Below, piece after piece: positions 17,552-26,203 of a DNA stretch of 64,000 nt; within the stretch, counting starts at the first letter, position 1; each line of letters starts with the position of its first letter. Origin of the DNA: Paeniglutamicibacter antarcticus (GTDB lineage: Bacteria > Actinomycetota > Actinomycetes > Actinomycetales > Micrococcaceae). The position numbers were made by a program, and so were the translations under genes. The stretch lies in assembly GCF_900010755.1 (NCBI RefSeq), contig NZ_CZJT01000169.1:1-64000 (forward strand). Reading direction: 5' to 3'. Below the pieces are notes generated by a model. It worked only from the letters and a program-made list of their open reading frames with translations, was not told where the DNA came from and searched no databases.

Positions 17552-17940
17552 CGAGCCAGCCCGGCTCCTTGTCGTGTCGCCACCCCGCTGTATCCCCCCT
17601 TATGGAGACTTTGGGGGTAATCAGCGGTCGCGTGACTTTGTCGATGGCCGGGGTCTTTCCGGTCTCGCGGCCCACGGGATTCGACTCGCCACTTAAGCGC
17701 ATTTCGAGACCGACCGGGCGACACTTGGCCATGGATGTTGGCAATCAATCAACCCGATGGTGCCATCGATTCCAAGCCATCCGATACCAGGTGAATCAAA
17801 TACGATTGTCAAAATTCCACGTGTGAAATTCCACGGCAATCCACCGGCGGTCCTCCGGGGATCCATTTCCTCGCTCAACCACGCTGCCCGTCAATTCGAT
17901 GCGTTCGAAAGCAGGCGGGCAATCCCCGATAATGGGATGC
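17552..17940. other. Intergenic region, no gene recognised
   Basis: This 389-bp spacer separates the XRE regulator from the LysE gene. It contains a weak C-tract/G-tract hairpin (CCCCC near 17595, GGGGG near 17613) that may end the regulator transcript, and a short direct repeat ATTCCACG near 17815-17835. No tRNA, conserved frame or clear promoter is seen. Confidence 0.4.
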
Positions 17941-18606
17941 ATGCCGCTTTCTGCCCTTCTTGGATTCGCCGGGGTCTCCCTGGTAGTTGCACTTGCCCCC
18001 GGGCCCGATACTTTCCTCTTGCTTCGCTACGCACTGAACCGGCCGCGCAACGGCGTGGCGGCGGCACTGGGCATGATGGTTTCGGTCATGGCCTGGGCGG
18101 CACTTGCCGGTCTCGGGGTCGCCGCACTGCTGCAGACCTACCCTGCAATCCACCAGGGAATCGCTGTTGTCGGCGGGCTGTACCTGCTCTGGCTCGGACT
18201 CGGCGCGTTCATCAAGGCCCGCTTCCTGGCCGGAAGAACCGCCGCGACCGCCCGAACCACCACCCGCTCCCTCACGGCCACCGGAACCACCGAATTCACC
18301 TTCCTGCAATCGGTACGCGCGGGTGTACTCTCCTCCGCGTTGAACCCCAAGCTCGGGCTGCTTTTCCTGGCCCTGATGCCGCCGTTCATCCCGGTGGGGT
18401 CAAACACCCTGACCTCCGCTCTGATGCTCGGCGGGGTTTTCGCCGTGATCGGGTTCGCCTATCTCATGGTGCTCACATTCATCGCAGCCCGGGCCATGGC
18501 TTGGTTCAAAAGCCCAACGGTCGGCATTTGGCTGGAACGGATTTCCTCCGCGGCCCTGGCCATCATGGGCGCCGTGGTGCTCGTCGGGGCATTCGCTTCC
18601 CACTAA
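17941..18606 (+). CDS. LysE/RhtB family amino-acid exporter
   Basis: The 221-residue membrane protein has about six hydrophobic segments. The N-terminal LGFAGVSLVVALAPGPDTFLL contains the PGP motif typical of LysE/RhtB translocators, and LNPKLGLLFLALMPPF is the conserved middle segment. It exports amino acids or related compounds across the inner membrane. The ATG at 17941 matches the family N-terminus; the ribosome site is weak (GGGATGC). A HutD-family gene begins 9 bp after its stop, so the two are almost certainly co-transcribed. Confidence 0.9.
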   Translation: MPLSALLGFAGVSLVVALAPGPDTFLLLRYALNRPRNGVAAALGMMVSVMAWAALAGLGVAALLQTYPAIHQGIAVVGGLYLLWLGLGAFIKARFLAGRTAATARTTTRSLTATGTTEFTFLQSVRAGVLSSALNPKLGLLFLALMPPFIPVGSNTLTSALMLGGVFAVIGFAYLMVLTFIAARAMAWFKSPTVGIWLERISSAALAIMGAVVLVGAFASH

Positions 18607-18615
18607 GCTCAATAC

Positions 18616-19227
18616 ATGAGCCCGACTAATACTTCGCTGGCAACCGGCGTGATCATTTCCCTGGCAACCGCACCCAAGAAACCGTGGGGCCAGGCCCAAG
18701 GGCAGGTCCGCGAAATCGCTGCGGGCACACTCGATGCCGATGGCACCCTGCTTCCCGGCACGGCTACCGCATGGGACTGGCGGCTGAGCGTTGCCTCCAT
18801 TGAACAGTCAGGCGACTTCACGCCCTACGACGGATGCGATCGCACGCTCACCGTGATTGCCGGCGAATTGCTGGAACTCACCAGCAACGGGACCGTGCAC
18901 GCGGTCGAGTTGTACCGCCCGCTGAAGTTCCCCGGCGGCAGCAACACCAGCGCTGCGCTGCCCACCGGCGAAATCTTGGCCCTGAACCTGATCACTCGTT
19001 CCGGGGCCGTCCGCGGCAACGTGCGCATCGTGGAACTGTCCAAGAAGCGCGAACAGCACCTCTTCGGCTCGCAATTCGGTGTGCTGCTTCAGGGGAAGGC
19101 CAGCGTGCTGCAGGAAGGCACGGAACGAGAGCTCCAAACGCGCGACACGGTGGTGGGCGGCGAGGAAGACTCACCGAGGATCAGTGGACGCGGCTTCATG
19201 GCCGTGGTTTCCCTGGATCTTCCGTAG
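18616..19227 (+). CDS. Second HutD family protein
   Basis: The 203-residue protein shares HutD features with 10155-10787: TAWDWRLSVASIEQSGDF, CDRTLTVIAGELLELT, NTSAALPTGEILALNLITRSG and TRDTVVGGEED. The N-terminal PWRNGG motif of HutD is replaced by KKPWGQAQGQVREI, so the two copies have diverged. It lies 9 bp after a LysE-type exporter, away from the hut genes, implying a role linked to amino-acid export or homeostasis rather than only to histidine breakdown. Biochemical function unknown. Confidence 0.82.
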   Translation: MSPTNTSLATGVIISLATAPKKPWGQAQGQVREIAAGTLDADGTLLPGTATAWDWRLSVASIEQSGDFTPYDGCDRTLTVIAGELLELTSNGTVHAVELYRPLKFPGGSNTSAALPTGEILALNLITRSGAVRGNVRIVELSKKREQHLFGSQFGVLLQGKASVLQEGTERELQTRDTVVGGEEDSPRISGRGFMAVVSLDLP

Positions 19228-19358
19228 CCTTCCCGCCACGTCACACCGGAACCTCACCGGGCTCGTTCACACAACGGAACAATATGGCCCGCTCCACTGT
19301 TGTGACTTATGGTCGCGTTATCAACTAGATTCGCCATTCCCACTAAAGGAGACCCCCT

Positions 19359-19988
19359 GTGTCTGTAAGTGCCGTTCCCGCTTCCGCTGAAAAAGTCGAC
19401 TTCTGGTTTGACCCCATCTGCCCCTTCGCTTGGGTTACGTCCCGCTGGATCGGCGAGGTCGAGACAGTGCGAGAGATCTCCGCCGAATGGCATGTCATGA
19501 GCCTGTCGGTGCTCAATGAGAACAACGAGGACCTCCCGGAAACCTACCGTGAAAAGATGGCCACGGGCTGGGGTCCGGTGCGCGTGATCACTGCCGCCGC
19601 GGCGGCCCACGGCACCGGTGTCATCAAGCCGCTTTACGATGCCATGGGCACCGAAATCCACGTCAACGGCAACAAGGACCTGTCATTGGTCATCTCCAAG
19701 GCATTGGCTGAGGTTGGCCTGCCGGCCGAGTTGTCCGAAGCAGCGACCACCGACGCCCATGACACGGCACTGCGTGCAAGCCACACAGAGGGCATCAGCC
19801 GCGTGGGCCAGGACGTCGGAACACCGGTTGTTGCAGTGAATGACACCGCATTCTTCGGTCCGGTCCTCACCCGCATTCCGCGTGCCGAAGATGCCGGAAA
19901 GCTCTGGGATGCCACCGTCACCCTAGCCGCATACCCGCACTTCTTCGAGCTCAAGCGCAGCCGCACGGAAGACCCTCAGTTCGACTAA
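19359..19988 (+). CDS. DsbA-fold thiol oxidoreductase, mycothiol-dependent nitroreductase (Rv2466c) type
   Basis: The 209-residue thioredoxin/DsbA-fold protein closely resembles M. tuberculosis Rv2466c: FWFDPICPFAWVTSRW, WHVMSLSVLNENN, GWGPVRVI, DVGTPVVAVNDTAFFGPVL, YPHFFELKRSRTEDPQFD. The active site is C21-P22-F23-A24, so the second cysteine of the usual CPWC is alanine, implying a one-cysteine mechanism through a mixed disulfide with mycothiol. The GTG start has AAGGAG 8 nt upstream. Mycothione reductase follows on the same strand, which supports a mycothiol link. Confidence 0.88.
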   Translation: MSVSAVPASAEKVDFWFDPICPFAWVTSRWIGEVETVREISAEWHVMSLSVLNENNEDLPETYREKMATGWGPVRVITAAAAAHGTGVIKPLYDAMGTEIHVNGNKDLSLVISKALAEVGLPAELSEAATTDAHDTALRASHTEGISRVGQDVGTPVVAVNDTAFFGPVLTRIPRAEDAGKLWDATVTLAAYPHFFELKRSRTEDPQFD

Positions 19989-20000
19989 GCGATCCTGTGT

Positions 20001-20053
20001 TCAAAGGCCCGGAGTTGCCGCCCGTTCTTCCGGGTAACGCCGGGCCTTTGAAG
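20001..20053. terminator. Hairpin between the DsbA-fold gene and mtr
   Basis: TTCAAAGGCCCGG (20001-20013) pairs with CCGGGCCTTTGAA (20041-20053), a perfect 13-bp stem starting 12 bp after the upstream stop. The A/T ends of the arms give a terminator-like form on either strand. It probably separates the two transcripts. Confidence 0.8.
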
Positions 20054-20156
20054 CACATCCATGGTGCCCCGGGCATCGGGTAAACCACAGATTCCTTGCG
20101 GAGATGGACACCACCAATCCTCCGCACCCAACCCACAGAGGATAGAAGCACACACC

Positions 20157-21563
20157 ATGCCCCATTTTGATCTGGTCATTATCGGTACAGGTTCAGGAAA
20201 TTCCATTCCCGGACCGGAATTTGACCACTTGTCGATTGCCATCGTCGAGGCAGGACTCTTTGGCGGAACGTGCTTGAACGTGGGTTGCATCCCCACCAAA
20301 ATGTTTGTACACCCGGCTGAGCTTGCCGATGCAGCCCGCCACGGCAAGCCGTTGGGCATCGATGCCCAGCTGAACTCCGTTGACTGGCCGGGCATCCGCG
20401 ACCGGATCTTCTCCCGCATCGATGCCATCGAGGCCGGCGGGCGCGAGTACCGCCAGGGCCCGGAATGCCCCAACGTCACGGTGTTCTCCGGCCACGGCCG
20501 CTTCACCGGCACCAAGACCCTGGCCATCGACCTGCACGATGGCGGCACCACCGAGATCACCGGGGACAAGTTCGTCTTGGCCGCCGGATCCCACGCGGTG
20601 GTCCCGGACCTGCCCGGGCTCAACGACGGCATGGTCCCGTTCCACACCTCTGACACCATCATGCGCCTGGATGATTTGCCGGCCAGCATCGTGATCCTTG
20701 GCGGCGGCTACATCGCCGCGGAATTCGCCCACGTTTTCGCTTCCTTCGGGGTCAAGGTCACCCAGGTGGCCCGCGGCGCCAGGTTGCTGAAGTCCCAGGA
20801 CAAGGACGTTTCGGCCCAGTTCACCGAGGAAGCCTCCGCGCGCTACAACGTCCTGCTCAACACGCAGGTGCGTAAGGTGCGGGAAGCCGGACAGGGCGTT
20901 GAACTTGATCTCGAGGGGCCCGAAGGTGATTCGGTCATCACCGCGGAAGTGTTACTGGTGGCCACCGGGCGCCGTTCAAACGGCGAGCGCCTGAGCGTGG
21001 AAAACACCGGCGTTGCCATGGGCCATGGCGGCCGGGTCCTGGTGGATCAGTACCAGCGGACCAACGTCGAAGGCATCTACGCACTGGGTGACATTTCCTC
21101 CAAGTACCAGCTCAAGCACGTGGCCAACCACGAGGCCAAGGTAGTCAAGCACAACCTCGCGCACCCGGACTCGCCGATTCGCTCCGACCACCGGTTTGTT
21201 CCGGCGGCAGTGTTCAGCGACCCGCAGATCGCTTCGGTGGGCATCACCGAGGACGATGCGATCAAGGAGAACATCCCGTACGTGGCCAAGACCCAGGCCT
21301 ACGCAGACATTGCCGCCGGCTGGGCACGCGAGGACCACGGCCATTTCCTGAAGGTGCTTGCCGACCCCGCCACCGGGATGTTGCTGGGCGCCCACGCGAT
21401 CGGCCCGGAGTCCGCCACCGTCATCCAGCCGCTGATCCAGGCCATGTCCTTTGGGCAAAAGGCCCACGACGTGGCCAGGAACCAGTACTGGATCCACCCC
21501 GCGCTCTCCGAACTCGTCGAAAACGCCTTGCTGGGCCTGCCCGATCCCACCGAGGCACGCTAA
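20157..21563 (+). CDS. mtr: Mycothione reductase
   Basis: The 468-residue flavoprotein disulfide reductase reduces mycothione to mycothiol with NADPH, maintaining the main actinobacterial low-molecular-weight thiol. The redox pair is C39/C44 in GGTCLNVGCIPTKM, the NAD(P)H motif is ILGGGYIAAEFA, and the C-terminal H447-E452 pair in WIHPALSE is the active-site dyad. The N-terminal FAD motif GTGSGNSIPGPEF is characteristic of mycothione reductase rather than of lipoamide dehydrogenase. The ATG at 20157 begins the family sequence; the frame upstream overlaps a hairpin and is not expected to be translated. Confidence 0.95.
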   Translation: MPHFDLVIIGTGSGNSIPGPEFDHLSIAIVEAGLFGGTCLNVGCIPTKMFVHPAELADAARHGKPLGIDAQLNSVDWPGIRDRIFSRIDAIEAGGREYRQGPECPNVTVFSGHGRFTGTKTLAIDLHDGGTTEITGDKFVLAAGSHAVVPDLPGLNDGMVPFHTSDTIMRLDDLPASIVILGGGYIAAEFAHVFASFGVKVTQVARGARLLKSQDKDVSAQFTEEASARYNVLLNTQVRKVREAGQGVELDLEGPEGDSVITAEVLLVATGRRSNGERLSVENTGVAMGHGGRVLVDQYQRTNVEGIYALGDISSKYQLKHVANHEAKVVKHNLAHPDSPIRSDHRFVPAAVFSDPQIASVGITEDDAIKENIPYVAKTQAYADIAAGWAREDHGHFLKVLADPATGMLLGAHAIGPESATVIQPLIQAMSFGQKAHDVARNQYWIHPALSELVENALLGLPDPTEAR

Positions 21564-21602
21564 CCAACGAATCCGGGCACCCAACCCGTCTTGGTGCCAG
21601 CC

Positions 21603-22472
21603 TCAGTGCTCGGCGGCGGGGCTCCCCTGGAAGAGCGCCATGGCCATCGCCACCACCGTATGGGTGGCCGGATGGAAGTCCTTGGCACGCCAGATCAGAT
21701 AGACGGGGACCGGTTCCCCGTCCCGCAGCGGACGGTAAATAATGCCGTCCCGACGGTATTGGAAGGCCGTCGATTCGGGGGTGAGGCCGATGCACCGCCC
21801 GCTGGAGATGGCCGAGAGCCAGTCATCGATGTCCCGTGTGTACTCGATGGCTGGCTGTCCGTCCTCCCGCCACAGCCCGAGGCCAGTGGTTCCGGTTCGG
21901 CGATCCAGGGCCAGCGTGCGCAGGGCAATCTCATCCAGCCGGAGCGTGCGGCGGCGCGCCCACGGGTCATCGGAGGCCAGCGCGACATATCGGGTTTCGT
22001 AACCGATCAGGGCATGGGACCAAGACTTCAGTTCCAACGGGGCCCGCACCACAGCAAGGTCGCACGATCCTTCGGCAAGACCCCCGGTGGGGGTGTTGTG
22101 CCGGATCAGGCGCAGGTCGGTTTCGGGGTGCTGGGCCCGCCAGAGCCGCTGGAATTCCGTGGTGTGGCGCCCGAAGGCCGACCACGCGTGCCCGATGCGC
22201 AGTTGGCCCAGCCCGCTGGTTGCCTCGGCAACTAGTCCATCGGCACCACTGAGCAGCACGCGGGCGCGGGCCAAGACCCGGACACCCGCGGTAGTTGGTT
22301 CGACGCTACGGCTGCTGCGGTGAAGCAAACGCACCCCCAGGAATTGTTCAAGGCCCGCCAAGTTCCTGGACACCGAGGCCTGGGACTGGCCAAGCTCGAG
22401 GGCCGCGTCGGTGAAACTCCCGGTGTCAATGATGGCCACAAGGCAGCGCAGCTGCTTGAACTCAAGTGACAA
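21603..22472 (-). CDS. LysR-family transcriptional regulator
   Basis: The 289-residue product has an N-terminal helix-turn-helix (FTDAALELGQSQASVSRNLA) and a periplasmic-binding-like effector domain. A TTG start at 22472 is favoured because GGAGGGG lies 6 nt upstream and SLEFKQLRCLVAI is the usual LysR beginning; an ATG at 22487 is the alternative. It diverges from the EamA transporter at 22556, and the intervening region carries repeated TTTGCGTAT words, so it probably controls that exporter. Ligand unknown. Confidence 0.87.
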   Translation of the reverse strand: MSLEFKQLRCLVAIIDTGSFTDAALELGQSQASVSRNLAGLEQFLGVRLLHRSSRSVEPTTAGVRVLARARVLLSGADGLVAEATSGLGQLRIGHAWSAFGRHTTEFQRLWRAQHPETDLRLIRHNTPTGGLAEGSCDLAVVRAPLELKSWSHALIGYETRYVALASDDPWARRRTLRLDEIALRTLALDRRTGTTGLGLWREDGQPAIEYTRDIDDWLSAISSGRCIGLTPESTAFQYRRDGIIYRPLRDGEPVPVYLIWRAKDFHPATHTVVAMAMALFQGSPAAEH

Positions 22473-22491
22473 GGCAATCCCCTCCATCCAT

Positions 22492-22540
22492 CTATGCGCT
22501 TTGCGTATAGATTAGCGCGCAAATGCATTTTGCGTATTTT
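22492..22540. promoter_or_regulatory. Candidate LysR binding region
   Basis: CTATGCG (22492-22498) and CGTATAG (22504-22510) form a near-perfect inverted repeat with T-N11-A spacing. The word TTTGCGTAT occurs at 22500-22508 and again at 22529-22537, 29 bp apart. Two sites on one DNA face fit a LysR tetramer between divergent genes. Confidence 0.5.
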
Positions 22541-22555
22541 GGCTCCGCTCGCACC

Positions 22556-23560
22556 ATGGAATGTATGCAGCTCGAACCCGCAGATTCATCCACCTCGGCA
22601 CTCCCCGGCACTCCTGCGGGCGGCACCACCAAAACCCGCCCCACGGGACGCCGGGGCGGAGTCGCACTGATGGTCGGCAGCGCCCTGTCCAACCAGACAG
22701 GTGCCTCAATGGGTGCACTCGCCTTCCCGGCCCTCGGCCCGGCGGGCGTGGTAGCCATCCGCCAGTGGGTGGCAGCCCTCGTGCTATTGGCCGTGGGCCG
22801 GCCCAAGTTCCAACGATTCACGGCTGCCCACTGGCGGCTGGTGCTGGGACTTGCCGTCGTGTTCGCCATCATGAACCTGTCCCTCTACGCGTCGATCGAG
22901 CGGATCGGGCTAGGCCTTGCCGTGAGCCTGGAATTCTTGGGCCCGCTGGCCGTGGCCCTGGCCGGATCCCGGCGGCTTCCCAACCTGCTCTGCGCCCTGG
23001 CCGCGGCGGGTGCCTTGGCACTGTTGCTACGCCCCACACCATCCACCGACTATCTGGGCATGGCGCTGGCCCTGCTCGCCGCCGCGTGTTGGGGATGTTA
23101 CATCTTGTTGAACCGTGCCGTCGGGGCGAGCCTGCCGGGGCTGGAGGGTTCCGCCGCGGCCGCCGCGCTCTCCGGCGCCCTCTACCTGCCAGTGGGGGTC
23201 TGGATCCTGTGGCAGCACCCGCCAACACTTCTCGTGCTGGGCTACGCGCTGGCAGCAGGTGTGCTTTCCTCAGCTGTACCGTTCTTGGCAGACCTGCTGG
23301 CGCTGCGGCGCGTGCCTACCCATTCTTTCGGCCTGTTCATGAGCATCAACCCGGTTTTCGCCGCATTGATCGGCATTCTGGTCCTTGACCAACACCTCGA
23401 TGCCATCGCATGGGGCGCCATCGTGGTGATCGTTGCGGCGAACATCGTGGCCATCGCCACGGCGCGCCAATCCCCCGGAGGGGATGATCTCACCGGCACT
23501 CCCTCCGGCGAAACACCCCTGCCGCGGGACGCCGGTTCCGGTACCAGTGAGAACTCTTGA
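22556..23560 (+). CDS. EamA-family (RhtA-like) exporter
   Basis: The 334-residue protein has ten predicted membrane segments in two EamA repeats. The RhtA-like features are GSALSNQTGASMGALAFPAL, LYASIERIGLGLAVSLEFLGPL, and FGLFMSINPVFAALIGILVL in the second repeat. RhtA relatives export threonine and homoserine. The ATG at 22556 is chosen because the upstream ATG at 22523 lies inside the proposed LysR operator; no start has a strong ribosome site, and 22565 is also possible. It diverges from a LysR regulator and ends at a bidirectional terminator. Confidence 0.87.
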   Translation: MECMQLEPADSSTSALPGTPAGGTTKTRPTGRRGGVALMVGSALSNQTGASMGALAFPALGPAGVVAIRQWVAALVLLAVGRPKFQRFTAAHWRLVLGLAVVFAIMNLSLYASIERIGLGLAVSLEFLGPLAVALAGSRRLPNLLCALAAAGALALLLRPTPSTDYLGMALALLAAACWGCYILLNRAVGASLPGLEGSAAAAALSGALYLPVGVWILWQHPPTLLVLGYALAAGVLSSAVPFLADLLALRRVPTHSFGLFMSINPVFAALIGILVLDQHLDAIAWGAIVVIVAANIVAIATARQSPGGDDLTGTPSGETPLPRDAGSGTSENS

Positions 23561-23562
23561 CG

Positions 23563-23611
23563 AACTTGGGGGTTCACCTCGCCGGGAACCGGCAAGGTGA
23601 ACCCCCAAGTT
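23563..23611. terminator. Bidirectional terminator between eamA and ppsA
   Basis: The 17-bp arms AACTTGGGGGTTCACCT (23563-23579) and AGGTGAACCCCCAAGTT (23595-23611) are perfectly complementary around a 15-nt loop. The site lies between convergent genes and serves both strands. Confidence 0.9.
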
Positions 23612-23642
23612 TCAACCAGCTGTCCCGATGAGCGGGACGTCG

Positions 23643-26054
23643 CTAGAGCGACACGCTGCTCGCCGGTTCCTCGGCCCCGGCGGCTGCCCCGGCCAGTCGC
23701 AGCCAGGTGTCAACCACCGTGTCGGGATTCAGCGACACCGAATCGATGCCCTCCTCGACCAACCACTGTGCGAAGTCGGCATGGTCGCTGGGGCCCTGCC
23801 CGCAGATCCCCACGTACTTGCCCCGGGCCTTGGCCGCGGCAATCGCCATGCTCAGCACCTTCTTGACCGCCGGATTGCGCTCATCGAAGGCGCCGGAGAC
23901 GATGGCAGAGTCCCGGTCCAGGCCCAGCACCAGCTGGGTCATGTCGTTTGACCCGATCGAGAAGCCGTCGAAGTGGTCAAGGAATTCGTCGGCCAGCAGC
24001 GCGTTGGACGGCAGCTCGCACATCATGATGACCTCAAGCCCGTTCTCGCCGCGGCGCAGGCCGTTCTCCGCGAGCAGCTCGATGACCCGGCGGCCTTCTT
24101 CAACCGTGCGCACAAACGGGATCATCAGCTTGATGTTTGTCAGTCCCATCTCGTTGCGGACAAATGACAGCGCCTCGCATTCCAAATCGAAGCAGTCCCG
24201 GAAGGACGGTTCCAGGTAGCGCGAGGCACCGCGGAAGCCCAGCATCGGGTTTTCCTCGTGCGGTTCGTAGGCCCGCCCGCCCACCATGTTTGCGTACTCG
24301 TTGGACTTGAAGTCGGACATGCGCACAATCACCGGCTTCGGAGCGAACGCGGCGGCGATGGTCGCCACGCCCTCGGCCAGGCGCTTGACGTAGTAGTCGC
24401 GGGGGCCGTCGTAGGCGGATATCAGCTCGCGGATTTCCACGGCAATTCCCGCAGGCTGCTCCTCGAGGTTCAGCAGAGCCTTGGGGTGGATGCCGATCTG
24501 CCGGTTGATGATGAATTCGAGCCGGGCCAGGCCCACCCCGTCATTGGGCAACTGGGAGAAGGCGAAGGCCTGCTCCGGGGTGCCGACGTTCATCATGACC
24601 TTGACCGGGGCCTCGGGCAGCGTGGCGATCTCGGTTTCCTCGAGGCTGTAGTCCAGCAGCCCCGCGTAGATGAAGCCAGTCTCCCCCTGGGCACAAGAGA
24701 CGGTGACCTCGGTCCCGTCGGCGAGTGCCTCGGTGACGTTGCCCGTACCCACCACCGCCGGGATGCCCAGCTCGCGGGCAATGATGGCCGCGTGGCAGGT
24801 GCGCCCGCCGCGGTTGGTGACGATGGCCGAGGCGCGCTTCATGATCGGTTCCCAGTCCGGGTCCGTCATGTCCGCCACCAGCACGTCACCGGTCTTGAAC
24901 CCTGCCATCTGGTCGATGGAGCTCAGGATGCGCACGGCGCCGGAGCCGATGCGCTGGCCGATGGCGCGACCCTCGGCCAGCACCGGGCCGCTCTCGTTGA
25001 GCTTGAAACGGCAAAGCCGGCCGGCGGCGCGGCGGGACTGCACGGTTTCCGGGCGCGCCTGCAGGACGTAGATTTCGCCGTCGATCCCGTCCTTGCCCCA
25101 CTCGATGTCCATTGGGCGGCCGTAGTGGTCCTCGATGGCCAGGGCGTGGGCAGCAAGTTTCTGAACGTCTTCGTCGGTGATGCTGAAGCGGTTGCGCAGC
25201 GCGGGATCCACCGGCACAAAGTCAATGGTGCGGCCCACTTCTTCGTTCTCCGTGTAAACCATCTTTAGCGCCTTTTCCCCCAGCCCGCGTTTGAGGATTC
25301 CCGGACGGCCGGCGCGCAAGGCCGGCTTGTAAACGTAGAACTCGTCCGGGTTCACCGCGCCCTGGACCACTGCCTCGCCCAGTCCGTAGGAGGAGGTCAC
25401 GAAGACGGCGTCTTGGAACCCCGATTCGGTGTCCATGGTGAACATGACGCCCGAGGCCCCCACATCCGAGCGCACCATGCGCTGGATCCCCGCGGAGAGC
25501 GCAACCTCGGCATGCTCAAACTTGTGGTGCACGCGGTAGGCGATGGCGCGGTCGTTGTAGAGGGAAGCGAACACGTCCTTGATGGCCAGCAGGATGTTCT
25601 CGATGCCCCGGATGTTCAGGAAGGTTTCCTGTTGTCCGGCGAATGAGGCATCCGGCAGGTCTTCGGCGGTGGCGCTTGAACGCACGGCCCAGGACAGCTC
25701 GGCAGATCCGCCGTGCTTGTCCACCAGCTCCCGGTAGGCCTCACGGACCTGTGCCTCGAATTCCGGAAGGAACGGGGTCTGGCGCATCATTTCGCGGATT
25801 TCCTGGCCGGCAGCCGCCAGGGCGGTGACATCCTCGATGTCCAGTCCCTCCATGCGCTCAACAATCCTGCGGTCAAGACCCGACTCGGCAAGGAACACGC
25901 GATATGCGTCGGCGGTGGTGGCAAAGCCATCGGGGACCTGGACGCCGGCCGTCTTCAGGTTCTGCACCATCTCACCGAGCGAGGCGTTCTTGCCGCCCAC
26001 CCGGTCCAGGTCATTGAGTCCGAGTTCCGAGAACCACAGGATGTCTGTTGTCAT
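23643..26054 (-). CDS. ppsA: Phosphoenolpyruvate synthase
   Basis: The 803-residue enzyme makes PEP from pyruvate and ATP, releasing AMP and phosphate, for gluconeogenesis. Order of domains: ATP-grasp nucleotide-binding (VGGKNASLGEM; SATAEDLPDASFAGQQ), central phosphohistidine domain (GGRTCHAAIIARELG, H421), and C-terminal TIM-barrel PEP/pyruvate domain with C751 in GICGQGPSDHADF. The ATG at 26054 is chosen because AAGGAG lies 8 nt upstream; an ATG two codons earlier is too close to that site, and the longer frame to 26420 is an antisense shadow of ppsR. It lies 149 bp downstream of its regulator. Confidence 0.95.
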   Translation of the reverse strand: MTTDILWFSELGLNDLDRVGGKNASLGEMVQNLKTAGVQVPDGFATTADAYRVFLAESGLDRRIVERMEGLDIEDVTALAAAGQEIREMMRQTPFLPEFEAQVREAYRELVDKHGGSAELSWAVRSSATAEDLPDASFAGQQETFLNIRGIENILLAIKDVFASLYNDRAIAYRVHHKFEHAEVALSAGIQRMVRSDVGASGVMFTMDTESGFQDAVFVTSSYGLGEAVVQGAVNPDEFYVYKPALRAGRPGILKRGLGEKALKMVYTENEEVGRTIDFVPVDPALRNRFSITDEDVQKLAAHALAIEDHYGRPMDIEWGKDGIDGEIYVLQARPETVQSRRAAGRLCRFKLNESGPVLAEGRAIGQRIGSGAVRILSSIDQMAGFKTGDVLVADMTDPDWEPIMKRASAIVTNRGGRTCHAAIIARELGIPAVVGTGNVTEALADGTEVTVSCAQGETGFIYAGLLDYSLEETEIATLPEAPVKVMMNVGTPEQAFAFSQLPNDGVGLARLEFIINRQIGIHPKALLNLEEQPAGIAVEIRELISAYDGPRDYYVKRLAEGVATIAAAFAPKPVIVRMSDFKSNEYANMVGGRAYEPHEENPMLGFRGASRYLEPSFRDCFDLECEALSFVRNEMGLTNIKLMIPFVRTVEEGRRVIELLAENGLRRGENGLEVIMMCELPSNALLADEFLDHFDGFSIGSNDMTQLVLGLDRDSAIVSGAFDERNPAVKKVLSMAIAAAKARGKYVGICGQGPSDHADFAQWLVEEGIDSVSLNPDTVVDTWLRLAGAAAGAEEPASSVSL

Positions 26055-26140
26055 GGTCATTGCTCCTTTGCAAATGCTGACATGCGTTAGTGCTGCCTCG
26101 CGCGCGGTCTCCAGCGGCGGGAGGCGTGCTTTGTACACTG

Positions 26141-26173
26141 TGACAGGTTGACACAGATTCCCACTAGGTGACA
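26141..26173. promoter_or_regulatory. TGACA repeats upstream of ppsA
   Basis: TGACA occurs at 26141-26145, 26149-26153 and 26169-26173; the first two lie within a TGTG...CACA pseudo-palindrome. They sit in the only spacer upstream of ppsA and may bind a regulator. No family is assigned. Confidence 0.3.
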
Positions 26174-26203
26174 TGCGCCACGTTGACGCGGGAGGGAATT
26201 TCG

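Noticed and set aside
17552..17940. Possible tRNA or small RNA (GGGATTCGACTC resembles a T-arm)
   Set aside because: No matching acceptor, anticodon or D-arm structure could be drawn.
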